Below, in pieces: positions 51,573 to 60,852 of a stretch of DNA of 64,000 nucleotides (position 1 is its first letter; every line of letters begins with the position of its first letter). The notes beneath the pieces are model-generated. The model had not been told where the DNA came from and ran no database searches. It worked only from the letters and a program-made list of their open reading frames with translations. Source of the DNA: Porphyromonas sp. COT-290 OH3588 (lineage in GTDB: Bacteria > Bacteroidota > Bacteroidia > Bacteroidales > Porphyromonadaceae); NCBI RefSeq assembly GCF_000769075.1, contig NZ_JRFC01000014.1, positions 64,023 to 128,022 of the forward strand. The letters run 5' to 3'. The position numbers were made by a program, and so were the translations under genes.

Positions 51573-53357
51573 TTAGATTTTGGCAGTCTTCTCTCTGAGC
51601 CAAGCAGCCTCGTCTGCAGTGAGGTGTGGGCACAGGGTCTGATAGACGTGCTCTTGGTAGTCGTTGTACCACGCCAGCTCTACATCTGTCAGCAAGGACT
51701 TATCCACTAGCTGATTGTCCATATAGCAGAGCGTTACGGTCTCGAACCCAAAGAAGCGCCCAAACTCCGTTTCTTCCTTGAGCTCAGTCACCACAAGATT
51801 CTCGATACGAATGCCATACTCACCCGAGCGATATAGCCCCGGCTCGTTGCTTGTGATCATACCTATCTCTAGCGGTGTGGGATTAACCTCGGTGCGGATA
51901 TTCTGCGGTCCCTCGTGTACGTTGAGGAAGTAGCCTACGCCGTGGCCTGTACCATGCCCATAGTTAAGCCCACGATCCCACAGCGCCTTACGAGCGAGGA
52001 TATCGATCTGACTACCTCGTGTTCCCTCGGGGAAGCGGGCGAGAGCCACGCCAATATGCCCCTTGAGCACGAGCGTATAGTCCGTACGGATCTGGTCGCT
52101 TGGCTTACTGAGCGCTAGAGTACGGGTAATATCTGTCGTACCATCGAAGTATTGACCACCACTATCAAGCAGGAGGACCCCCTCACCCTTGATTGTATAT
52201 GAAGTCTTGGGCTCTGCCTTGTAGTGCACAATGGCACCATGACCTAGATAACCAGCGATCGTCCCAAAGCTATCGCCATAGAACTTCTCGCCTCGAGCTC
52301 TAAATTCATTGAGCTTGACTCCGAGGTCGTACTCACTGATGCTGCCACCGCTCTTGAGCAAATCCTCTAGCCAAATGTAGAAACGTGTAAGCGAAACCCC
52401 ATCACGCACCATCGCAGTCCTAAGGCCAGCTAGCTCCGTAGGCGTCTTGACGGCCTTGAGTGTCGTGAGGATAGATACACCCTCTACGATGCGGCAGTGC
52501 TTAGGGATATTTGTGTAGAGGCTGTGCGTGGTACGCTTGGTATCTACATATAGGCGAGTCTGGTCATCGAGCGCGGCGATGAAGGGATAAATCTGACCGT
52601 AGTCCTCTATGCGCACTCCGTTCTTCTCTAGTTCGGCACGCACCTCTGCATTAATCTTCTCTGGAAGTGTAAATAGCACGGCCTCACGATCACTAATGTA
52701 GCCGAAACCTACACCAACAGGATTGTACTCTACGTCGTAGCCACGGATATTGAAGACCCAAGCCAACTCGCAGAGCATAGTTACGATCGTAGCATTGGCG
52801 CCATTGGCCTTGAGGCGTTCATTAACGAGAGCGATGCGGTCGGCAGCTGTCTGCCCACTGTACGCAGCAGGCTGTAGGAACAGCTCCTTATTGGGAATAG
52901 CTGGGCGGTCGTGCCAGATACGCTCGAGCAGATCAATATCCAGACGATACTCAATGCCATAAACCTCTAGCTTGGCACGGCTATCCGAGGCCTCTGCCTC
53001 GCTCAGACAAGCACCGTCAGCCGCCACTACACTCCCTGCCGATAGACTCTTGGCGAGGAAGCCCTCGATAGAGGGCGTACCGGGCACGCCCATTTTCATG
53101 AGCTCGATAGATGAGCCCTCTAGCTCTTGGCCAGCCTGTAGGAAGTAGCGTGAGTCCGTCCATAGGTAAGCGCCCTCTAGGGTCACAAGCATGGTACCAG
53201 CGGAGCCACTAAAGCCACTGATCCAGCTACGCCCCGTCCATCTAAGAGGTGTATATTCACTCAAGTGTGCATCCGACGAAGGAATGATGTAGGCTGATAT
53301 ACCTTCTGCTTTCATGGCCTCCCTTAGGGCGGCAAGTCTATTCTGAATGGTGTTCAT
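51573..53357 (-). CDS. M24 family Xaa-Pro aminopeptidase
   Basis: The protein has 594 residues from the ATG at 53357 (MNTIQNRLAALREAMK). The N-terminal creatinase-like domains are followed by the pita-bread catalytic domain. The two-metal site is visible as LLLDSGGQYFDGTTDITRT (two Asp), GTGHGVGYFLNVHEGP (His), ITSNEPGLY (Glu) and GIRIENL (Glu). It removes an N-terminal residue in front of proline. There is no signal peptide, so it acts in the cytoplasm on imported peptides. A longer frame to 53489 overlaps the DUF4301 gene and is not needed. Confidence 0.92.
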   Translation of the reverse strand: MNTIQNRLAALREAMKAEGISAYIIPSSDAHLSEYTPLRWTGRSWISGFSGSAGTMLVTLEGAYLWTDSRYFLQAGQELEGSSIELMKMGVPGTPSIEGFLAKSLSAGSVVAADGACLSEAEASDSRAKLEVYGIEYRLDIDLLERIWHDRPAIPNKELFLQPAAYSGQTAADRIALVNERLKANGANATIVTMLCELAWVFNIRGYDVEYNPVGVGFGYISDREAVLFTLPEKINAEVRAELEKNGVRIEDYGQIYPFIAALDDQTRLYVDTKRTTHSLYTNIPKHCRIVEGVSILTTLKAVKTPTELAGLRTAMVRDGVSLTRFYIWLEDLLKSGGSISEYDLGVKLNEFRARGEKFYGDSFGTIAGYLGHGAIVHYKAEPKTSYTIKGEGVLLLDSGGQYFDGTTDITRTLALSKPSDQIRTDYTLVLKGHIGVALARFPEGTRGSQIDILARKALWDRGLNYGHGTGHGVGYFLNVHEGPQNIRTEVNPTPLEIGMITSNEPGLYRSGEYGIRIENLVVTELKEETEFGRFFGFETVTLCYMDNQLVDKSLLTDVELAWYNDYQEHVYQTLCPHLTADEAAWLREKTAKI

Positions 53358-53391
53358 TGTAAGTTCGTTTATTATTGTTTGTGTATTGTAC

Positions 53392-54936
53392 TTACTTGCT
53401 TTGATGCTCGGGGCGAAGCAGGTCATTGACCTCCTTAACTGGGTTGAAGGTTTCGATCGGCACCTCGACAAAGATTGTATTCCAGTCATGCATCGCTCCG
53501 TTCCACAATCCGGGGCGCTCTAGAGCCTTGAGCTCTCGGCCTCCTTGGCTCTTACTTGCGATGAATGCTGTCTTAGGGTTGATGTAGCGCTGCAGGTCGT
53601 ATCGATCGCCATGATGATTACGCAGAGAGCAAACCAAATCTACGGGATTGAAGTACCCCCCCGATTGTAGCATCGTGCGCTGATGCTCATCTGCCATATT
53701 GATCTGCGTGCTCTCTAGGATCTGGAGCGAGCTCGAGCCGTCGGCCTCTCTGATGATGAAAGGGCCACCACCCGGCTCGCCTTGGTTGCGTACCATGCCA
53801 CACACACGTATGGGGCGGTTGAGCTTGCCATAGAGCCAGTCTTGGAGCACCTTATCATCGTGCATATATTCCTCGGGGACAGATGTACAGAGCGTATTAT
53901 TAAGGAAAGAGGCAATCTCCATGAGGGCACTATGTGAGGCCTTACCTCGCTCAAGCTGGCGAAGGTAGTCGAAGATGCGTCGGCGCAGATAAATCAGGAT
54001 ACCACCAAGAAACTTCTTGTACATGACCGTAGCCCCCTTGAGATGATCGGGCACTACGTTGTCTATATTCTTGATGAAAACTATATCGGCATCTAGAGCC
54101 GCTAGATTGTTAATCAGCGCACCATGCCCTCCGGGACGGAAGAGTAGTCCTCCGTCCTCTCGGCGGAAGAGATTGCCCTCGGCATCGAGCGCCAGCGTGT
54201 CCGTGGCTGGCATCTGCTCGCTATAAGAGAGCTGATACGTCACGCCATACTTATCCTCGTAGTAGAGGCGAGCTCGCTCCAGATGACTCTCAAAAGCTGT
54301 ATGATGCTCTGGAGATACCGTGAAGTGTATGCGTACACGCCCCATGGCATCGCGAGCATAGAGCGCTCCCTCGACTAGATGCTCCTCTGCCGCCGTACTG
54401 CTCCCCTTGGGATAGGTGTGGAACTGAAGCAAACCCTTGGGCATCGCACCATAGTTGAGCCCGTTCTCCAGAAGCAGGTTCTTGACGATAGTCTTGTGTT
54501 CCCCCTGAGCGAGTAGCTTAGGGATACTCTTCCACGAGTTACGCAGACAGACCTCCCCTAGCCGATCGTAGAAGGCAAAGCTAGGTAAGTGGTCAAAAAA
54601 ACGCTGAACCTCTGGAGTACTCGGTTCGGCACTGTCGGAGTCTAAGAAAGCGTAGAGCGACTTAAACATACGGGAGGCAGCCCCGGAGGCTGGCACCATC
54701 TTACACACATTCGCTTTTTCATCACCAAGATAGTCCTCCCATGCCTGCATATAGCGAGCTTCTTCTTCTCGCTCTACACGCATAATGCCTCGCTCAAGTG
54801 AAGCGGATGCTAAAATGTGAAGATAAGGGAACCCCGAACGAATATCCTCCACTTGTCTAGTAGCCTCTTCTAGGCTAATGCCATGCTGGCTGAGTTGCTC
54901 CAAATCTGCGGAGCTAAACAATGCTTCTGCTATCAT
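53392..54936 (-). CDS. DUF4301 protein
   Basis: The 514-residue soluble protein shows the DUF4301 pattern: KMVPASGAASRMFKSLYAFL near 95, EEHLVEGALYARDAMGRVRIHFT, LLFRPGGHGALINNLAALDADIVFIKNIDNVVPD near 260-295, and GGPFIIREADGSSSLQILESTQIN near 400. The GGHGALI / DNVVPD section looks like a nucleotidyltransferase-type fold, as in sugar-nucleotide pyrophosphorylases, but the reaction is not established. It is common in Bacteroidetes and usually a single gene. The M24 peptidase gene follows after 34 bp. Confidence 0.85.
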   Translation of the reverse strand: MIAEALFSSADLEQLSQHGISLEEATRQVEDIRSGFPYLHILASASLERGIMRVEREEEARYMQAWEDYLGDEKANVCKMVPASGAASRMFKSLYAFLDSDSAEPSTPEVQRFFDHLPSFAFYDRLGEVCLRNSWKSIPKLLAQGEHKTIVKNLLLENGLNYGAMPKGLLQFHTYPKGSSTAAEEHLVEGALYARDAMGRVRIHFTVSPEHHTAFESHLERARLYYEDKYGVTYQLSYSEQMPATDTLALDAEGNLFRREDGGLLFRPGGHGALINNLAALDADIVFIKNIDNVVPDHLKGATVMYKKFLGGILIYLRRRIFDYLRQLERGKASHSALMEIASFLNNTLCTSVPEEYMHDDKVLQDWLYGKLNRPIRVCGMVRNQGEPGGGPFIIREADGSSSLQILESTQINMADEHQRTMLQSGGYFNPVDLVCSLRNHHGDRYDLQRYINPKTAFIASKSQGGRELKALERPGLWNGAMHDWNTIFVEVPIETFNPVKEVNDLLRPEHQSK

Positions 54937-55268
54937 CGAAAAATCTTCGCTGCATTACGAGCATCTGAGGTCTCTAATTATCAATAATGTTGATTGGAGG
55001 CTCAGACACTAGATTAAACGTATATATCTGCTTCGCACAAATTTAGACAAAATCCATCTAAAACACAGCGAACCGAGGCAACAGCCTCTCGGCAGCTGGC
55101 TCACTCCATAGCCAATTAGCTACACTACCCGAGTCTACCAATAGACAGATGCCAATTGGGCGGAGCCAACCAATTTCTTCTTTGAAGTTAAATATCGTAA
55201 ACAACCTATCATCGTTTTTGAGAAGAGAAGCAAAGCATTTTGGCGATTTGGTTAATCCTTTCGAAAAA
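54937..55268. other. Intergenic region upstream of the DUF4301 gene
   Basis: A possible -7 element for the minus-strand gene, TAAATTTG, lies at 55038-55045 without a good -33 box. No coding sequence or hairpin is clear. RPT copy R5 starts at 55269. Confidence 0.5.
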
Positions 55269-55591
55269 ATTGGTAGGAAAATCTTTGCGTATTGTAGGAC
55301 TAATTCGCCGAGATATGTCCTCTAATCTGAAAGGATTGATGGGAAGAAATGACTCTAAATGTGGCTTATTTTCAAAAACATAGCCAAGGATAAAAATTAA
55401 AAATCTGGAAATCAGAAGATTGAAAACCTCCGTTTTAGGCAGTTATTTTTGCACAGCTGGGGCTACGTACGCAAACGAAGGCAAACCTCGCCTAGAGCCT
55501 CCCAAGGGCCAAATACGAGGGCTGGCGTTTTTAGCCCCTCTTGAAGGCGTCATTCCCATCAACATTCTGAAATCTGAGCTAAAATATAAAT
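55269..55591 (+). repeat. RPT element copy R5 (upstream of the cas operon)
   Basis: Units start at 55269 (ATTGGTAGGAAA), 55291 (ATTGTAGGACTA), 55313 (ATATGTCCTCTAAT, inverted) and 55335 (ATTGATGGGAAGAAAT), each 22 bp apart. Boxes are GTTTTAGGCAG at 55432 (+97), CCCAAGGGCCAAATAC with AAATAC at 55511 (+176), and AAATATAAAT at 55582 (+247). R5 and R4 share catcaacattctgaaa just before the last box. A short frame inside the element (55420-55686) is not considered a gene. Confidence 0.88.
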
Positions 55592-55616
55592 CTCACCACC
55601 TTTTCAATCTCCCTAT

Positions 55617-55657
55617 AAAAACGGAGGCTATGCCAGAATCTATCCGACATAGCCTCC
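55617..55657 (-). terminator. Hairpin oriented to stop leftward transcription
   Basis: GGAGGCTATG and CATAGCCTCC form a perfect 10-bp stem. The T-run is present only on the minus strand (CCGTTTTTA). No minus-strand gene lies to its right, so its purpose is unclear. Confidence 0.55.
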
Positions 55658-55790
55658 CAAAGCTAACTCACAAATCATTGCTTTGATATTGGTTTCAACT
55701 CACCCTTAGCTATTAAAGGTAAAACGAAAGTACAACAAATCTAGAAACCCCAATGAGAATCTGATTTTTTGCATCAGGAACTATTATTTC

Positions 55791-55820
55791 TTTGTTATTG
55801 GAATTTTATCACTAGATTTG
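55791..55820 (+). promoter_or_regulatory. Promoter of the type I-C cas operon
   Basis: TTTG at 55791-55794 and TAGATTTG at 55813-55820 have an 18-nt spacer. The expected start lies about 15 nt before the cas3 ATG at 55842, which supports that start over the TTG at 55818. Confidence 0.65.
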
Positions 55821-55841
55821 CATCGTAAAAACAGACAAACG

Positions 55842-58145
55842 ATGAACAAGAATCTGAACATCGCACACGTATCTGGCGACAAACAGATACAATCGCTACA
55901 AGAGCACGCTAGTGGTGTGGCTAAGCTATGTAGGCAGTTCGTCCAAGATATTGACGTTAGCCTTGCCCCTCTTGGTGAGCTCCTCGGCTGGGAACATGAT
56001 GCTGGCAAGGTGCAGCCTGCCTTCCAGCACTACATACGCTCGGTTGCTCTGGAGGACAAAGACGCACCCAAAGCTCCACATAGCTCGGCTGGGGCTCTGC
56101 TCTGCTACACACGCCTCTGGGAGCAAGCCCCTCGCATGGCTAGACTATTGGCCTACTGCATCGATGGCCACCACAGAGGGCTAAGGGACTACCTCAACCT
56201 TGCTGAGGTTCTAGAATCGAAAGACACACGCCTAAGAATGGAAGACACGATAGCCCACGCAGGAGACATAGTGCATCAGATAGATCAGTCTATCCGAGCC
56301 TATGCTCTCCCCGTGGAAAGGGCACTCAAGAAGATAGAAGCCGAGGATCGACAGCTCTGCGTCCGTAGCATCTTCTCTGCTCTAGTAGATGCCGACTTTC
56401 TCGACACGGAGGCTTTCATGAACCAAACCCAAGGGCAAATGAGAGCTCAAGCCAACGAGCAATACGCATCTCTAGAAGAGCTACGCCATAAACTAAAGGC
56501 ACACACGGACACCTTCGTCTGTGACAGTGCTATCAACGAGAAGCGTCGCTCATTCCTCCAAACTTGCCGCAAGCACGGAGCCAAATGCGACAAAGGGTTT
56601 TATAGCCTCTTCCTGCCCACTGGAGGGGGGAAAACCCTATCCTCTATGGCTTGGGCACTAGAGACAGCCATTCGGCACAAGGCTAGTCGCATCATCTATG
56701 CTATACCCTACACCTCAATCATCACACAGACCGCCCAAATCTTCAGGGAGGTATTTGGGGTCGAAAATGTACTCGAGCACCACTCCGACATAGACATAGA
56801 GCGGGAGGAACCCAAGGAGCAGGAACGGCTCGACAGAGCCAAGCTACTGTCGGAGAATTGGGATGCACCGATCGTCGTCACGACCAATGTCCAGTTCTTC
56901 GAGTCGCTCTTCGCGCACAAGCCCTCCAAGTGCCGCAAAGTGCACAACATCGCCAATGCCGTACTCGTCTTCGACGAAGTGCAGATGTTCCCTGACCATC
57001 TGCTCAACCCCATGCTCCGTACGCTAGAGAGCCTACACTTCTGCCTAGGCACACAGACCCTATTCTGCTCAGCAACTCTACCTACTTTCGACAAAGTCAT
57101 CGAGAATGCCTATACTCCAGATATGAATTTCTATGCCCTTCGTTGCGACGTAGAGCCCGTCGTACCTCATCGGGCAGAGGACTTTGCACCATTCTCACGA
57201 GTAACCTATCAGCCCACACCTATCTGCTACGACACCGAGGCGCTCGCTCGAGAACTATCGGGGCTTACCTCTGGGCTATGTATCGTGAACTCTAGAGCCG
57301 ATGCTACTCGACTATACCGAGCAATAGCCGAGCTAAGAGGCTCTACTCAAGGGCTTATACATCTATCTCGCATGATGTGCTCGGCGCATATCCAAGAGCA
57401 CATCACACAAATCAAAGGGCGCCTCAAGCGTGGAGAGCCAACTCTAGTCATCAGCACTCAGCTCATCGAGGCTGGCGTAGACATTGACCTACCAGTAGTC
57501 TATCGCGCCTTCGCAGGCCTAGACTCCCTGATCCAAGCTGGTGGCAGATGCAACCGAGAGGGTAAGCTCAGAGAGAGAGGCAAGGTCATCAGTTTCGAGC
57601 TCAAGGACGGCACCAAGGCTATTGGCAGTATCGGCATGGCCCAGCAAGCCTTTCGGCAACTACTCTATCAGTCCGATAAAGAACTAACCATCGATGCTCC
57701 GCAGACGATAGAGAGGTACTACGATACATACTACAATACGGTAGTGCAATTTGACAAATACAAGATCGAGGATATGCTTTGGCATGATAAGGATATGGAG
57801 CATTGGCTATTTAGATTTGAGGAAGCTAGTAATTCGTTCGTCATGATTGACGAACAGAATAAAATCGATATATTCGTAGGGTACGAGGAGGGGTGCTCTA
57901 TAATCGCACAAATCCGAGCACACAAGTATGCCATCGACCGCAAACTTATACGCAAACTACAGAGATACAAGGTCAGCATTACTCGTAATCATCTAGAAGA
58001 GCTACATAAGATGGGGTGCATAGAGCGACTAACCCTCGATGCACACACCCAGCAGTCCATCTTTCTGCTAGCCACCGATGCATATGACGAGGCTCTAGGT
58101 GTGACGACGACTAACCCATTCTTGGACAAAAATCTTATGGCATAA
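55842..58145 (+). CDS. cas3: Cas3, HD nuclease-helicase of type I-C
   Basis: The 767-residue protein has an N-terminal HD nuclease with His22, His52-Asp53 (GWEHDAGK), His80 and the pair His110-His111 (DGHHRG). The superfamily 2 helicase has Walker A PTGGGKT (259-265), a DEVQ box (378-381, where DEAH/DEAQ is more common), SAT (410-412) and a late AGGRCNREG arginine motif. The first residues HVSGDKQIQSLQEHASGVAKLC are typical. Cas3 is recruited to the R-loop made by Cascade, then unwinds and degrades target DNA. It is the first gene of a complete operon and is separated from cas5c by 39 bp. Confidence 0.97.
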   Translation: MNKNLNIAHVSGDKQIQSLQEHASGVAKLCRQFVQDIDVSLAPLGELLGWEHDAGKVQPAFQHYIRSVALEDKDAPKAPHSSAGALLCYTRLWEQAPRMARLLAYCIDGHHRGLRDYLNLAEVLESKDTRLRMEDTIAHAGDIVHQIDQSIRAYALPVERALKKIEAEDRQLCVRSIFSALVDADFLDTEAFMNQTQGQMRAQANEQYASLEELRHKLKAHTDTFVCDSAINEKRRSFLQTCRKHGAKCDKGFYSLFLPTGGGKTLSSMAWALETAIRHKASRIIYAIPYTSIITQTAQIFREVFGVENVLEHHSDIDIEREEPKEQERLDRAKLLSENWDAPIVVTTNVQFFESLFAHKPSKCRKVHNIANAVLVFDEVQMFPDHLLNPMLRTLESLHFCLGTQTLFCSATLPTFDKVIENAYTPDMNFYALRCDVEPVVPHRAEDFAPFSRVTYQPTPICYDTEALARELSGLTSGLCIVNSRADATRLYRAIAELRGSTQGLIHLSRMMCSAHIQEHITQIKGRLKRGEPTLVISTQLIEAGVDIDLPVVYRAFAGLDSLIQAGGRCNREGKLRERGKVISFELKDGTKAIGSIGMAQQAFRQLLYQSDKELTIDAPQTIERYYDTYYNTVVQFDKYKIEDMLWHDKDMEHWLFRFEEASNSFVMIDEQNKIDIFVGYEEGCSIIAQIRAHKYAIDRKLIRKLQRYKVSITRNHLEELHKMGCIERLTLDAHTQQSIFLLATDAYDEALGVTTTNPFLDKNLMA

Positions 58146-58184
58146 AGACTAGAAACAAAACTCAAAATATAAAATACCATCGCA

Positions 58185-58856
58185 ATGGACAGAAAGACCT
58201 ATTGTTTGGAGATCCGTGGCGACTACGCCTGCTTCACACGACCCGAGCTCAAAGTAGAGCGGGTAAGCTACGATGTAATTACACCTTCGGCTGCACGCAA
58301 CATCTTCCAAGCCATCTTCTGGAAGCCTGCTATACAGTGGCACATCAAGCGCATCGAGATCCTCAACCCGATCAAGCGATGCTCGATTCGGCGCAATGAG
58401 GTAGGCAAAACGATGAGCTTCAAGTCTAAGCATGTCTTCATCGAAGAGGCCAGACAGCAACGCACAGCCTATATCCTACAAGATGTAGCCTACCGCATCT
58501 TCGCAGAGATGGAGTTCATTCCTCTAGACCAGCGTCCTGCAGAGCAACGCGAGCATGAGCATCCAGAAGCGGAGACGCCTCGCAAGTATCAGGAGATTTT
58601 TGAGCGTCGAGCCAGCACTGGCCAATGCTTTACACAACCCTATCTCGGGTGTCGTGAGTTCTCCTGCTCATTTGAGTTTATCCCCAATGCCCCCGAAGGC
58701 ATGGGCATAGCCGAGAATCGAGATCTAGGTATTATGCTCTACGATATGGACTTCGAGGCCAATCCTTCTTGCCCACCACCTCTATTCTTCCATGCTCATA
58801 TGGAGCACGGAGTGATTATTGTACCAGATAAAAACAGCGAGGCTATACTCAGATGA
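58185..58856 (+). CDS. cas5c: Cas5c (Cas5d), crRNA-processing subunit
   Basis: The 223-residue RAMP protein begins with the Cas5 fold (CLEIRGDYACFTRPELKVERVSYDVITPSAARNIF) and has the conserved GQCFTQPYLGCREF late motif. In type I-C, which lacks Cas6, this protein cuts pre-crRNA at the base of the repeat hairpin and stays on the 5' handle. The repeat at 63937 has the required hairpin. The gene end overlaps cas8c by 4 bp (ATGA). Confidence 0.95.
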   Translation: MDRKTYCLEIRGDYACFTRPELKVERVSYDVITPSAARNIFQAIFWKPAIQWHIKRIEILNPIKRCSIRRNEVGKTMSFKSKHVFIEEARQQRTAYILQDVAYRIFAEMEFIPLDQRPAEQREHEHPEAETPRKYQEIFERRASTGQCFTQPYLGCREFSCSFEFIPNAPEGMGIAENRDLGIMLYDMDFEANPSCPPPLFFHAHMEHGVIIVPDKNSEAILR

Positions 58857-60739
58857 TACTACAAGCACTACATCAGTACTACGAGGCCATGCAGGCTAGA
58901 GGGGCTATTGCTCCCTTCGGCATGGAGTACAAAAACATCCCGTTCATCCTCGTAATTAGCCAAGAGGGAGACCTCGTCGATTTCATCGACACGAGAGACA
59001 AAGACGAGAATAAACTCGGGCGTAAGTATCTAGTAGCAGCTACGAAGGGGAGAAGTGGTTCGAAGAGCTGTGAGGTCGCTCAGATCCTTTGGGATCACTC
59101 GGGCTACGTACTCGGTATGCCCACGGCAGAGGAGCCCAACAAGGCAGCCCTAGCACCCAAGCAGCACGAGGCGTTCAAGCTAGAGCTACAGGCACTCATA
59201 GACGCATACCCCAACAACCAAGAGCTCCGAGCCATACAGCGCTTCTACGAGCGAGAGCAGCACCTCACCCTCAAAGAGGAGCACCTAGATGCTATTCGTA
59301 AGAAAGTCGGCGCCAATATCAGCTTTCGCCTTAGTACTGAGCCCAATCCGCATCGTCTCATAGCCTCACACCCAGATATTACGTCGTATGTCAAAGACAG
59401 TGGCTCGAATGACGACAAACAAGACCTAGGTCGTTGCCTCGTCACGGGTCTTAGGCAACCCATCGCCCGTCTGCATGGTGGCATCTCGCTATTCGGAGCA
59501 CAGCCGGGAGCGAACCTCATCAGCTTCCAGAAAGGATCGGGCTACGACTCATACGGCAAGGAACAGGGCTACAACGCACCCATTTCCATTGGAGCATCGG
59601 ATGCAATCACCACAGCGCTCAATAGTCTACTGGCCTTCGGCAAGGACACGAACTATCGTATAGGAGAGACAACCTTCGTATTCTGGAGCACACTCCAGAG
59701 CGACGAGCTCCTCGACAACTACAAGAAAGCGACCTTCACAAGCCTCATCATAGACAAGGCTGACCTAGACGAGGCCGAGGCGGAGAGTGAGGACACTGCC
59801 CCCGCAAAAAAACGCCGAAGCAAGAGTGGCAAGAAATCGACACAGGGGCCCAATCCCGAAGAAGAGAGCCGCAAAGTACTCGCCGCCCTCAAAAGCATCC
59901 GAGGCGACAAGGGGCGACACATAGATCGTACGGATCGAGAGCGGTTCTACATACTGGGGCTTGCTCCCAATGCTAAGCGCATCAGCGTGAAGCTATGGAT
60001 GGAGGGAACAGTCAGCGAGATCGTCAGCAACACGCTACAGCACCTAGACGATATGAATATCGTTCGCTTCGGAGGCATTGCAGATCCCGACAATCCTCCA
60101 CTACGCTCTCTATTCCACATCATGTCCGCAGTCTCGTCTTCGGCCAAATCGGACAAGTGGTCTGCCTTGATGATACAAGGCATCGTCGAGAGTATCGTCA
60201 AAGGGCTTCCCTACCCCAAAGCACTGCAGCAGGCCTGTATGGAACGCATCCTGCACGACCACACCTCCACCAGCCCTGTATCCGAAACGAGGGCCGCCAT
60301 CCTCAAAGCATATATTAATAGAACCTATAAACAAGAACGTATTCCTATGGCACTAGACAGATCCAATGCCGATCAGGCGTATCTAGCCGGTAGACTCTTC
60401 GCCGTACTAGAGAACATTCAGCGAGCTGCTATCAACGGCGCCAACACAAGCATCACCGATAATTACTATCGCTCTGCTTGTTGTACGCCGGGGATTATCT
60501 TCGGGCGACTGATCCAGCTCTCCAATCACCACCTATCCAAAATCAAGAAAGAGAAGCCCGGACTCGCCGTCCTATTTAGACGAGAACTAGAGCAAATCTT
60601 TGAACTACTACCCGGCAATAAACCCGAGTTTAGCAAGTACTTCAACCTTGACCAGCAGAGCATCTTCTCTGCAGGCTACTACCATCAAAGAATAGCTCCA
60701 CTCAAATCGGAGGACAGCGAACAGACAGACAGTGAATAA
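58853..60739 (+). CDS. cas8c: Cas8c (Csd1), large subunit of type I-C Cascade
   Basis: The 628-residue protein starts MILQALHQYYEAMQARGAI, with KNIPFILVISQEGDLVDF, and ends in a helical region resembling Cas11. A charged Lys-rich linker (AKKRRSKSGKKST) near 325-338 interrupts the middle. The large subunit recognises the PAM and opens the DNA. The helical C-terminal third can be translated separately as the small subunit in type I-C systems; a candidate start is given as its own entry. It overlaps cas5c by 4 bp, while 113 bp separate it from cas7c. Confidence 0.95.
   Translation: MILQALHQYYEAMQARGAIAPFGMEYKNIPFILVISQEGDLVDFIDTRDKDENKLGRKYLVAATKGRSGSKSCEVAQILWDHSGYVLGMPTAEEPNKAALAPKQHEAFKLELQALIDAYPNNQELRAIQRFYEREQHLTLKEEHLDAIRKKVGANISFRLSTEPNPHRLIASHPDITSYVKDSGSNDDKQDLGRCLVTGLRQPIARLHGGISLFGAQPGANLISFQKGSGYDSYGKEQGYNAPISIGASDAITTALNSLLAFGKDTNYRIGETTFVFWSTLQSDELLDNYKKATFTSLIIDKADLDEAEAESEDTAPAKKRRSKSGKKSTQGPNPEEESRKVLAALKSIRGDKGRHIDRTDRERFYILGLAPNAKRISVKLWMEGTVSEIVSNTLQHLDDMNIVRFGGIADPDNPPLRSLFHIMSAVSSSAKSDKWSALMIQGIVESIVKGLPYPKALQQACMERILHDHTSTSPVSETRAAILKAYINRTYKQERIPMALDRSNADQAYLAGRLFAVLENIQRAAINGANTSITDNYYRSACCTPGIIFGRLIQLSNHHLSKIKKEKPGLAVLFRRELEQIFELLPGNKPEFSKYFNLDQQSIFSAGYYHQRIAPLKSEDSEQTDSE
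60347..60739 (+). CDS. Possible internally translated Cas11c small subunit (within cas8c)
   Basis: In-frame ATG at codon 499 of cas8c (after QERIP) would give a 130-residue helical protein, MALDRSNADQAYLAGRLFAV to the shared stop. Type I-C systems are known to make Cas11c from an internal start near the 3' end of cas8c, with a product of about 120-130 residues. Length and position fit, but no Shine-Dalgarno is visible, as is usual in this phylum. The evidence is position and family knowledge only. Confidence 0.45.
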   Translation: MALDRSNADQAYLAGRLFAVLENIQRAAINGANTSITDNYYRSACCTPGIIFGRLIQLSNHHLSKIKKEKPGLAVLFRRELEQIFELLPGNKPEFSKYFNLDQQSIFSAGYYHQRIAPLKSEDSEQTDSE

Positions 60740-60852
60740 GCACGTAGACAGGGCAATAGCATAGAATACAGCTAGTCGGACAAGAACTCTGATATAATTG
60801 CCCTAAACACATCGCAAACAATTAACAATCATCAAAATAAACAAGTATTATT

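Noticed and set aside
55420-55686. 88-codon frame before cas3
   Set aside because: It lies inside RPT copy R5 and is not conserved as a frame in the other four copies.
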